Assembly (NCBI GenBank): GCA_029268085.1
Contig: JAJUHD010000047.1
Location: 1-14,293, forward strand
Length of the DNA: 14,293 bases
Direction: 5' to 3'
From: Bacillota bacterium
GTDB lineage: Bacteria; Bacillota; Clostridia; Oscillospirales; Oscillospiraceae
A program made the translations under genes and the position numbers. The first letter of the stretch is position 1, and every line of letters starts with the position of its first letter. This document shows positions 1 to 6,494 of this stretch, piece by piece. A model generated the notes under the pieces. It worked only from the letters and a program-made list of their open reading frames with translations, was not told the DNA's origin and did no database searches.

Positions 1-660
1 CAGGTCTTCGTCTATAACGGGCTCGGCATGGAAACGTGGACGGAAGACGCCGTAGCCGCCGCGGAAAATCCTCTCCTTATCGTCATAGATGCGTCCAAAA
101 ACGTTGAGCCGATTGTTAATTCGGATGAGGAAGAACTGACTGAGCATGGGCAGTACGACCCGCATATATGGCTTTCCCTCAAGTGCGCGGAAACTGAGGT
201 TGCAAACATCAAAGACGCGCTTGTCAAAGCAGATCCTGCGAACAAGGACTATTACGAGGCTAACTGGGCGGATTATACTGCAAAGCTCGAGAGCTTATAC
301 AAAGAATACGCTGAAAAGTTCGGCTCGGTCACGAAAAAGAGCTTCGTCACGGGTCACGCGGCGTTTGGTTATCTTTGCCGAGACTTCAGCCTCACGCAAA
401 AGAGCGTCGAGGACGTTTTCGCTGAGGGCGAACCAAGCGCGCAGCAGCTTGCGGAGCTTGTGAAATATTGCAAGGAATCAGGCGTAACGACGATCTTCGC
501 CGAGGAAATGGCAAGCCCGGAGGTTTCCGAGACGCTGGCCTCCGAGGTCGGAGCAAAGGTTGAAACGATATACACTATCGAAAGCGCAGAGGACGGCATG
601 AGCTACCTTGAACGCATGGAGTCGAACCTGAGCAGGATATATGAAAGCATGGCAGAATAA
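1..660 (+). CDS. Metal (probably zinc) ABC transporter substrate-binding protein, ZnuA/AdcA-like, 5' end missing
   Basis: The reading frame is open from base 1, so the signal peptide and N-terminal lobe lie outside the window; 219 residues remain. These cluster-A1 binding proteins capture Zn2+ or Mn2+ outside the membrane and pass it to an ABC permease. Seen in the fragment: the DPHIWLS motif with its His at fragment residue 55, a GHAAFGYL motif with His 119, and a FAEEMASP segment with acidic residues at 168-169. These match the usual positions of metal-ligand His, His and Glu/Asp in the family. The loop before DPHIW is acidic (SDEEELTEHGQ) and holds one His, unlike the long His-rich loop of many ZnuA proteins. 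The C-terminal YLERMESNLSRIYESM helix is typical. Metal specificity cannot be decided. The permease and ATPase genes are not downstream, so they must lie upstream or elsewhere. Confidence 0.88.
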   Translation, partial: QVFVYNGLGMETWTEDAVAAAENPLLIVIDASKNVEPIVNSDEEELTEHGQYDPHIWLSLKCAETEVANIKDALVKADPANKDYYEANWADYTAKLESLYKEYAEKFGSVTKKSFVTGHAAFGYLCRDFSLTQKSVEDVFAEGEPSAQQLAELVKYCKESGVTTIFAEEMASPEVSETLASEVGAKVETIYTIESAEDGMSYLERMESNLSRIYESMAE

Positions 661-662
661 AT

Positions 663-704
663 AAGGGCGTCATCGAAAAGATGACACCCTTTGCTTTTTA
701 TTTT
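663..704 (+). terminator. Rho-independent terminator after the metal-binding protein gene, possibly bidirectional
   Basis: A 9-bp stem with one mismatch (GGGCGTCAT at 665-673, ATGACACCC at 681-689) and a 7-base loop is followed by a T-rich tract interrupted by G and A. It begins 4 bases after the stop codon. Read on the minus strand, the same hairpin is followed by TTATTTATT, so it may also stop transcription of the convergent ROK gene that ends at 794. Confidence 0.8.
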
Positions 705-793
705 GTTCCTATCAGATTAATCCGTCCTTACCAGACATATGTTTGATTTCGAATGAGGGAATTGCCGCAAAGCGAAATATACAAGAATGATTT

Positions 794-1927
794 CTATATG
801 CTCTCAATAAACTCTCTTATAAAATGCAGTGCAACGCCTAGGGTTGCGGCACGTTTGGGGTAACGGCACATCTTGATGTAGTCTGCGTTGTTCTCAAACG
901 TATTAAGCTCTGCCGCAAGCCGCCTGAGCTCCGGCATATAAGGTTCCATAAATTGCGCCATTATTCCGCCGATGACTACGTCGCAGTCGAGCGCCATGCG
1001 TATATTGTTTATACCGATCGCCAGGTGCTCAAGAACGTCCTGCCACAAAACCTCGTATTCAGGCTTTTTATTACCGAGCCCCTCGAAGAATTCTTCGATT
1101 GAGATACCGAGATCGTCGCTGATACGAGCTGAGGAGATATAAGCTTCAAGACAGCCGCATTTTCCGCATTTGCAGGGACGCCCGTTCGGCTCAACGCACA
1201 TATGCCCGAATTCGCCGCTGCGCTGATTGACGCCAAAATAGGGTGCGCCTTTTAACAGTACTGCGCCGCCGACTCCGCTTTCCAGAAAGAGATAGGCCAT
1301 GCTGCTCTGCTCCGGCGACGAAAACCACTCGGCGTAGCCTGCGCTTGTAGCGTCGTTTGAAACATAGACAGGGTATTTAATGTATTGAATGATTTTTTTC
1401 AGACTTATGTCCTTTAAATGAAGGGTAGGAGCAAGGCGAATATTCTCATTGTCAGGATCGATGACCGCAGGCAGGGTAATTCCGACACCCAGAAGCCTGT
1501 TCCTGTTCAGCCCGAATTCATCCAGAAAATTCTCAAGCTTATCTGCCAGCAGCTTTCCGATGTCGTCGATTTCCCTGATCGAGAGACGGTCGGTCTTCTT
1601 GCAGGCAATCTCCTGCATACGCAAATTTGCTGCGACAAATCTCAGTCCATTGTCCGTTATGGACACGCCGACCGCAAAGCGCGCATATTCAGCGATGGTA
1701 AGGCGCATCGCACGCCTTCCGCCTGTGGACTGATAGGTGCCGTCGCGCCTTATCAGCCCGGCATCGATCAGCTCGGTCAGATTCTGGTGGACGGTCGGCA
1801 GGCTTAAGGATAGATCTGAAGCAATCTCCAGTTTTGAGTGCGACGAGTCCGAGTAAAAAAGATACTGATATATGCTGTTTCTCGTCTGTCTCCGGCGCTC
1901 CGTGATCGTTCCTTCGAGATTCGTCAT
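794..1927 (-). CDS. ROK-family transcriptional repressor (XylR/NagC type)
   Basis: This is a 377-residue sugar-responsive DNA-binding regulator. An N-terminal winged helix-turn-helix (about residues 14-65, with SKLEIASDLSLSLPTVHQNL) is followed by a ROK sugar-kinase-fold domain. The ROK zinc motif is complete: H242 in GEFGHM, then C252, C254, C257 and C259 in CKCGKCGCLEAY. By analogy with Mlc, H242, C252, C254 and C259 would hold the zinc. The N-terminal phosphate-loop position reads VGVSITDNG and lacks the usual DxGGT, which fits a non-catalytic regulator. I chose the start at 1927 because a GGGGGAA ribosome-binding site lies about 5 bases upstream; an upstream ATG at 1954 would sit almost on the predicted transcription start. 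The gene is divergent from the sugar operon, the classic position for its repressor, and probably binds the inverted repeats at 2267-2291 and 1942-1966. The inducer is presumably the transported sugar or a derivative. Confidence 0.93.
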   Translation of the reverse strand: MTNLEGTITERRRQTRNSIYQYLFYSDSSHSKLEIASDLSLSLPTVHQNLTELIDAGLIRRDGTYQSTGGRRAMRLTIAEYARFAVGVSITDNGLRFVAANLRMQEIACKKTDRLSIREIDDIGKLLADKLENFLDEFGLNRNRLLGVGITLPAVIDPDNENIRLAPTLHLKDISLKKIIQYIKYPVYVSNDATSAGYAEWFSSPEQSSMAYLFLESGVGGAVLLKGAPYFGVNQRSGEFGHMCVEPNGRPCKCGKCGCLEAYISSARISDDLGISIEEFFEGLGNKKPEYEVLWQDVLEHLAIGINNIRMALDCDVVIGGIMAQFMEPYMPELRRLAAELNTFENNADYIKMCRYPKRAATLGVALHFIREFIESI

Positions 1928-1941
1928 TGGTATTCCCCCGA

Positions 1942-1966
1942 CTTTTATAAACATTCTTTATATAAT
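1942..1966. promoter_or_regulatory. Candidate second ROK operator (autoregulation), degenerate copy
   Basis: Read on the plus strand, CTTTTATAAA (1942-1951), a 5-base spacer and TTTATATAAT (1957-1966) form an imperfect inverted repeat with 8 of 10 arm positions paired. Arm length and spacer equal those of the perfect repeat at 2267-2291, and 16 of the 20 arm bases are identical between the two sites. It covers the end of the -10 box, the start point and the early leader of the ROK gene, where binding would give autorepression. The region is AT-rich, so chance similarity is possible. Confidence 0.5.
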
Positions 1967-1993
1967 GATAAGCATACTGTCGCAAAATGTCAA
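1965..1993 (-). promoter_or_regulatory. Sigma-A-type promoter of the ROK repressor gene
   Basis: On the minus strand, a perfect -35 TTGACA (1993-1988) and a -10 TATCAT (1970-1965) are separated by exactly 17 bases. The start point would be near 1958, about 30 bases before the chosen ATG. The degenerate operator at 1942-1966 overlaps this start region. Confidence 0.75.
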
Positions 1994-2226
1994 TTCCCGA
2001 ATATAAAATAAAGAAGGTTTATTAAAGTGAGCGCTCGATTTGCTGTATATATGCCGATTAAAGCGCAAGGAAAAATACGGAAAGAGATAAGAAGCCTCTT
2101 ATCCAAATATACAGAACCGGCAATCGAATTCTGTGCCATATAACAAATTGCTCCGAAACTTTAGCAACAAAATTGCCTCTTTTTTTTGTGTATTGTTCCT
2201 AAAATGGTAAAATCGCCAAAAATCCG
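1994..2226. other. Intergenic regulatory region between the divergent promoters
   Basis: The gene-free stretch between the ROK start (1927) and the operon's first start codon (2351) is about 420 bases. Its two ends hold the promoters and operators listed separately. The middle part described here contains no convincing ORF. It has a 7-bp perfect inverted repeat (GATAAGA at 2086-2092, TCTTATC at 2097-2103) and GGCAAT/ATTGCC arms (2119-2124, 2172-2177) that enclose TTGCT/AGCAA arms and are followed by a T-rich run ending at 2187. These could be protein-binding sites or a weak terminator for an unseen small transcript; nothing proves either. Confidence 0.4.
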
Positions 2227-2255
2227 TTGACTTCTCGCAAAGACAATTGTATTAT
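2227..2255 (+). promoter_or_regulatory. Sigma-A-type promoter of the sugar operon
   Basis: A -35 TTGACT (2227-2232) and a -10 TATTAT (2250-2255) are separated by 17 bases. The start point would be near 2262, giving a leader of about 90 bases to the ATG at 2351. The perfect inverted repeat starts about 5 bases downstream, a position suited to repression by roadblock or occlusion. Confidence 0.75.
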
Positions 2256-2266
2256 AAATACAACAA

Positions 2267-2291
2267 CTTTTGTAAATGAATTTTACAAAAG
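2267..2291. promoter_or_regulatory. Operator-like perfect inverted repeat, probable ROK repressor site
   Basis: CTTTTGTAAA (2267-2276) and its exact complement TTTACAAAAG (2282-2291) are separated by 5 bases. The site spans roughly +5 to +29 of the predicted operon transcript. AT-rich palindromes of this length placed at the promoter are typical of ROK-family (XylR, NagC) regulation. As RNA it would be a weak AT-rich hairpin without a following T tract, so a DNA operator is the better reading. Confidence 0.7.
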
Positions 2292-2350
2292 AATTTTATG
2301 TAAGGATGCGCAAAAGTTAAGTGTGCAATCATTTTTTGAGGAGGAAAAAA

Positions 2351-3523
2351 ATGAAAAAGTTAATCGCACTCGTACTCGCACTCACACTGGCACTGTTCCT
2401 TGTTGCCTGCGGCACATCGGCAAGCAAAGAATCCCCGGCGGCATCGGCGGAGGCATCGGAATCCCCAGCGCCCGAAGCGGGCGGCAAAATCGGCATAGCA
2501 ATGCCCACCAAGTCTCTTGAGCGCTGGAACAGAGACGGTACGTTCCTGCAGAAGGCTTTTGAAGAAAAAGGCTATGAGGTTGAACTGGTCTATTCTGATA
2601 ACGACGTCAACAAGCAGGTCAACGACATTGAGAACCTGATTGCAGATAAGGTCAACCTTCTCGTCATCGTTGCGATCGACGGCGAATCCCTCTCCAATGT
2701 TCTTCAGTCAGCAGTTGACGCCAAAATCCCCGTCATTTCCTATGATCGTCTGATTATGAACACCGACGCTATTTCCTACTATGTATCCTTCGACAACTAC
2801 ACGGTCGGCAAGCTGCAGGGCGAGTATGTTGTTAAAACGCTGGGGCTTGATCTCAACGATACCTCCAAGAGCTACAACATCGAGTTCACCGCAGGCGATC
2901 CCGCCGACAACAACGCAGGTTTCTTCTTTAACGGCGCGTTCGACGTGCTTAAGCCGTACATAGACGCCGGCATACTGAAGGTTCCTTCCGGACAGACCAA
3001 GTTCGAAGAAGTTGCAACAGCCCAGTGGAAAACTGAAACCGCTCTGAACCGCATGCAGAACATCCTCGCATCCTTCTATGCGAACGGAACCCAGCTTGAC
3101 GTTGCCCTCTGCTCCAACGACTCCACCGCTCTCGGTGTAACACAGGCTATTGAGTCCGACTATAAGGGCACAAACACCGTTATCATTACAGGACAGGACG
3201 GCGACGAAGCTAACCTCGCCAACATCGTAGACGGCAAGCAGTCCATGACGGTTTATAAGGCTGTTGCCAACGAGGCGGTTGTCACCGTTGACCTCGCAGA
3301 CGCTATCCTGAAGGGCGAGAAGCCCGACGGCAGCCTGATCGACAGCGCCGGCTGGACCTTCGACTGCACATATGATACCGAGTCCTACGACAACAACAAC
3401 GCGAAAATTCCTTCCTATCTGCTTGTCCCGACAGTTGTTACTAAGGATAACATCCAGAAAGAGCTCGTTGACACAGGTTACTACACGATGGGCTCCGATG
3501 GTTACCCCAAGGCAGCCGGCTAA
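2351..3523 (+). CDS. chvE: Multiple-monosaccharide ABC transporter, sugar-binding lipoprotein (ChvE-like)
   Basis: This 390-residue extracellular binding protein delivers a monosaccharide to the permease encoded downstream. The start at 2351 has a strong GAGGAGG ribosome-binding site. Residues 1-20 form a lipoprotein signal (KK, hydrophobic core, LVAC lipobox with Cys20), followed by a Ser/Ala/Glu/Pro-rich linker to about residue 45, usual for Gram-positive anchored binding proteins. The mature part begins KIGIAMPTKSLERWNRDG and contains DVNKQVNDIENLIADKVNLLVIVAIDG and VISYDRLI, which closely follow the ChvE/XylF pattern of periplasmic-binding-protein type I folds. ChvE relatives bind aldopentoses and aldohexoses such as xylose, arabinose, galactose, glucose and fucose, so the ligand is not fixed by family. 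It is the first gene of the operon and is separated from the ATPase gene by a strong hairpin, a common way to make binding protein in excess. Confidence 0.93.
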   Translation: MKKLIALVLALTLALFLVACGTSASKESPAASAEASESPAPEAGGKIGIAMPTKSLERWNRDGTFLQKAFEEKGYEVELVYSDNDVNKQVNDIENLIADKVNLLVIVAIDGESLSNVLQSAVDAKIPVISYDRLIMNTDAISYYVSFDNYTVGKLQGEYVVKTLGLDLNDTSKSYNIEFTAGDPADNNAGFFFNGAFDVLKPYIDAGILKVPSGQTKFEEVATAQWKTETALNRMQNILASFYANGTQLDVALCSNDSTALGVTQAIESDYKGTNTVIITGQDGDEANLANIVDGKQSMTVYKAVANEAVVTVDLADAILKGEKPDGSLIDSAGWTFDCTYDTESYDNNNAKIPSYLLVPTVVTKDNIQKELVDTGYYTMGSDGYPKAAG

Positions 3524-3571
3524 TCTTCATTCAGTCGATATAGCCCGGACATACGTAGTATTAAGCACTCG

Positions 3572-3600
3572 ATGGGCGGGGCCGAAGCCCCGCCCATTTT
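3572..3600 (+). terminator. Intra-operon hairpin, partial terminator or mRNA stabiliser
   Basis: A perfect 11-bp GC-rich stem (ATGGGCGGGGC at 3572-3582, GCCCCGCCCAT at 3587-3597) with a CGAA tetraloop is followed by only a short T run. It lies between the binding-protein stop and the ATPase start. It could stop most transcripts after the binding-protein gene, or protect that mRNA's 3' end. Confidence 0.7.
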
Positions 3601-3665
3601 CCAGCTTGCAATATGATTCTGAAGCACGGCACGTGCCCGAAACAGCAGAATAAGGGGGCATTAAT

Positions 3666-5228
3666 TTGGCAGACAATATTTTGGTGATGACCAACATTAC
3701 AAAATTATATCCGGGCGTCCGCGCGCTGGACAACGTCAATCTTGAGGTCGAGCGCGGGGAGATACATGCGATCGTAGGAGAGAACGGCGCCGGAAAATCA
3801 ACGCTGATGAACGTACTGAGCGGCACCATCCCGTATGGAGATTATGACGGTACGATCCTCTATGAAGGGCGCAAATGCCACTTCAAGACCGTTCGCGACA
3901 GCGAGGAAGTGGGCATCGTAATAATTCATCAGGAACTGGCGCTCATTCCGGAGCTTTCTATCGGAGAGAATATGTTCCTCGGCAACGAACGAAAGGGCAG
4001 GTTCGGCATCGACTGGGACGAAACCTTCAGCCAAGCCGCAAAGCACATGAGGCAGGTAGGTCTAAAGGAGTCTCCTACGACGCTTATAAAGGACATCGGA
4101 ACCGGCAAACAGCAGCTTGTCGAAATTGCTAAGGCTCTGTCAAAGAATGTTAAGCTCCTTATTCTGGATGAGCCCACGTCGTCGCTTAACTCCGAGGACT
4201 CCAAGATGCTGCTCGACATGCTGCTGGAGTTCAAGAAACAGGGGATGACCTCGATCATAATCTCGCATAAGCTCTCCGAAGTAGCCTATGTGGCCGATAA
4301 GATCACGGTTATGCGCGACGGCGCGACGATTGAGACTATCGATAACTCGGACCACAGTATCGACGAGGATCGTATAATCCGCGGCATGGTCGGACGTGAG
4401 ATGACTGACCGATATCCGGCGCGCGAGCATAAGGTGAGCGGGGAGATCGGCTTAGAGGTTTCGGACTGGTGCGTAAATCATCCCATCTATACCGAGAAGC
4501 GTGTCGTAAACCATGTGTCTTTTAACGTACACAAGGGTGAGATCGTCGGTTTCTCTGGACTGCAGGGAGCGGGCCGCACCGAGCTTGCGAGGTCCATCTT
4601 CGGAAAGAGCTACGGCACATCGATTACGGGAACGCTGAAGGTCAACGGACGCGAGGTAAAGCTCAAAAGCGAGCGTGACGCAATTGAGGCCGGCATCGCT
4701 TATGTTACGGAGGATAGAAAGGTCAACGGGCTAATCCTCATCGATACCATTGCAAGGAACAACACTCTGGCCCGTCTCGAAAAAGTATGCCGCAGAGGCA
4801 TTATCGACGTCAACAAGGAAAACCAGGTCGCCGAGGAATATAGGGAGAAGCTGCGTACAAAGACACCTTCGATACAGCAGCCTGTTAATAATCTTTCCGG
4901 CGGCAACCAGCAGAAGGTTCTTCTTTCCAAGTGGATGTTTGCGGATCCTGACGTACTGATACTCGACGAGCCCACACGCGGCATCGATGTCGGCGCGAAA
5001 TACGAGATCTACTGCATCATGAACGATCTGGTGGCACAGGGAAAATCGGTCGTGATGATATCCTCGGAACTGCCGGAGCTTCTAGGCATGTGCGACCGCA
5101 TCTACGTTATGAACGAAGGCGAGATCGTAGCTGAAATGGATGCCGGAGAAGCGACACAGGAAAAGATAATGGCCGCTATTCTCAGATCCGACAAAAAGCA
5201 GACCCAAGATGAGAGCAAGGGAGCGTAA
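3666..5228 (+). CDS. gguA: Multiple-monosaccharide ABC transporter, double-domain ATPase (GguA/MmsA-like)
   Basis: This 520-residue fused ATPase of the RbsA/XylG type powers sugar import at the inner face of the membrane. Domain 1 has Walker A GENGAGKST (residues 38-46), a signature segment reading IGTGKQQLVEIAKAL (144-158) in place of LSGGQ, and Walker B LLILDEP with D168 and E169. Domain 2 has a degenerate Walker A GLQGAGRTE (298-306), a canonical LSGGNQQ signature (410-416) and Walker B with D434 and E435. This asymmetry is normal for the family: domain 1 carries the intact P-loop and domain 2 the intact signature. The start is TTG, supported by an AAGGGGG ribosome-binding site 7 bases upstream; the alternative ATG at 3687 would trim seven residues. 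The permease start follows the stop after 4 bases, suggesting translational coupling. Confidence 0.93.
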   Translation: MADNILVMTNITKLYPGVRALDNVNLEVERGEIHAIVGENGAGKSTLMNVLSGTIPYGDYDGTILYEGRKCHFKTVRDSEEVGIVIIHQELALIPELSIGENMFLGNERKGRFGIDWDETFSQAAKHMRQVGLKESPTTLIKDIGTGKQQLVEIAKALSKNVKLLILDEPTSSLNSEDSKMLLDMLLEFKKQGMTSIIISHKLSEVAYVADKITVMRDGATIETIDNSDHSIDEDRIIRGMVGREMTDRYPAREHKVSGEIGLEVSDWCVNHPIYTEKRVVNHVSFNVHKGEIVGFSGLQGAGRTELARSIFGKSYGTSITGTLKVNGREVKLKSERDAIEAGIAYVTEDRKVNGLILIDTIARNNTLARLEKVCRRGIIDVNKENQVAEEYREKLRTKTPSIQQPVNNLSGGNQQKVLLSKWMFADPDVLILDEPTRGIDVGAKYEIYCIMNDLVAQGKSVVMISSELPELLGMCDRIYVMNEGEIVAEMDAGEATQEKIMAAILRSDKKQTQDESKGA

Positions 5229-5232
5229 GACA

Positions 5233-6390
5233 ATGAAAGCATCTGCGTTTGTAAAAAAATATACCATGACTATCGCCCTTGTGGTGGTTTTCATCTTCTT
5301 CGCCATACTGACAGAGGGAAGGCTTCTGTACGCTCAGAACATCTCGAACCTGCTGCTGCAGAATGCGTACGTTCTTGTTATGGCCTGCGGTATGCTGCTA
5401 TGCATACTGACGGGCGGAAACGTCGATCTTTCGATAGGCTCCACTCTCTGTCTTGTAGCGGCAATCGCCGCGCAGCTTATGGACAAGGCGGGCATGAACG
5501 CCTTCGCCACCATTGCAATCTGCATGGCTGTGGCCGTTGCGATCGGCGCATGGCAGGGCTTTTGGATTGGGCATATACATATCCCGCCCTTTATCTGCAC
5601 TTTGGCGGGCATGTTTCTGTTCCGCGGACTGGGACGGGTACTTCTGAGTTCCAAGACGGTTACCATTTATAACAAGACCTTCCTCGATATCTTTTCTTCC
5701 TATATAACAGTTCCGGGTATCGACAAGGATGTGAACTGGTCCGCGCTGATAGTCGGCGTGATTGTGGCGTTGGGGCTTATAGTCCTGACCTTCGTCAACC
5801 GCTCGAAGAAGGCCAGAAAGGGCTATGAATTGAAGTCTGCCGCCGCTGAGTTCGGCCAGATCATAGTAATTGGCCTTCTGATTATCGCCTATACTTGGCA
5901 GCTTGCTCATTATAAGGGCATCCCCGTCATGCTGCTCTGGATATTGCTTGTTGTCCTTTTGTATGCGTTCATAACATCGAAAACCGCTTTCGGCCGTTAT
6001 TTCTACGCAGTCGGCGGGAATGAAAAGGCAACAAAGCTGTCAGGCATTGACACTAAGAAGGTATATTTCTGGGCCTACTGCTCGATGAGCATACTGGCCG
6101 GTTTCTCCGGCCTGCTCGTAGCGGCCCGAATCGGCTCTGTAAACGGCGACACAGGCTTGTCCTATGAAATGGATGCCATAGGCTCCTGCTTCATCGGCGG
6201 AGCCTCGGCTTACGGCGGAAGCGGCACAGTTTCAGGCGTAATCATCGGCGCTATACTGCTTGGCGTTATCAATCAGGGAATGTCTATCTTCGGCCTCGAT
6301 AACAACTGGCAGTACGTCGTCAAAGGAACGGTCCTTCTGATTGCCGTCATTTTCGACGTCGTTTCGAACCATAAGACCGGCAAAGCATAA
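5233..6390 (+). CDS. gguB: Multiple-monosaccharide ABC transporter, permease (GguB/MmsB-like)
   Basis: This 385-residue membrane protein forms the sugar channel, probably as a homodimer with the ATPase encoded immediately upstream. It is strongly hydrophobic, with about ten membrane segments starting at residues 10-27. Family landmarks are LTGGNVDLSIGS near the N-terminus, HIPPFICTLAGMFLFRGLGR in the middle, and GGNEKATKLSGIDTKKVYFWAY, the cytoplasmic loop expected to contact the ATPase, followed by GGASAYGGSGTVSGVIIGA. The central charged stretch NRSKKARKGYEL between membrane segments is typical of the GguB/XylH subgroup. I chose ATG 5233 over ATG 5209 because GGGAG precedes it at suitable distance and the upstream start would add a charged extension overlapping the ATPase gene. 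Confidence 0.92.
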   Translation: MKASAFVKKYTMTIALVVVFIFFAILTEGRLLYAQNISNLLLQNAYVLVMACGMLLCILTGGNVDLSIGSTLCLVAAIAAQLMDKAGMNAFATIAICMAVAVAIGAWQGFWIGHIHIPPFICTLAGMFLFRGLGRVLLSSKTVTIYNKTFLDIFSSYITVPGIDKDVNWSALIVGVIVALGLIVLTFVNRSKKARKGYELKSAAAEFGQIIVIGLLIIAYTWQLAHYKGIPVMLLWILLVVLLYAFITSKTAFGRYFYAVGGNEKATKLSGIDTKKVYFWAYCSMSILAGFSGLLVAARIGSVNGDTGLSYEMDAIGSCFIGGASAYGGSGTVSGVIIGAILLGVINQGMSIFGLDNNWQYVVKGTVLLIAVIFDVVSNHKTGKA

Positions 6391-6422
6391 AATTCATTAA
6401 AAATAAAATAGTTGAACCGCTA

Positions 6423-6463
6423 TCATACAGGGCGGTGCGCTTTGACGAAGCAGCCCTGTATGA
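6423..6463 (+). promoter_or_regulatory. Long RNA hairpin just upstream of the kinase start
   Basis: TCATACAGGGC (6423-6433) and its exact complement GCCCTGTATGA (6453-6463) form a perfect 11-bp stem. The 19-base interval contains an inner 4-bp stem (GCTT 6439-6442, AAGC 6448-6451). It ends 16 bases before the kinase ribosome-binding site and has no T tract, so it is not a standard terminator. It may be a processing or stability element separating the transport and catabolic halves of the mRNA, or a protein-binding site. Confidence 0.6.
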
Positions 6464-6494
6464 CGGTCAGCATTGCCTTGAGGAGGTTATAACC

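Noticed and set aside
2033..2040. GAGCGCTC palindrome and a possible catabolite-repression (cre) site in the intergenic region
   Set aside because: The surrounding bases do not fit the cre consensus, and an 8-bp palindrome alone is expected by chance.
5398..5910. 170-codon open frame on the minus strand
   Set aside because: It is antisense to the permease gene, whose membrane-segment pattern and family motifs fit the plus frame.
6435..6494. Upstream GTG extension of the kinase gene
   Set aside because: It would begin inside the hairpin loop without a ribosome-binding site, and the FGGY N-terminal motif starts right after the TTG at 6495, which has a strong site.
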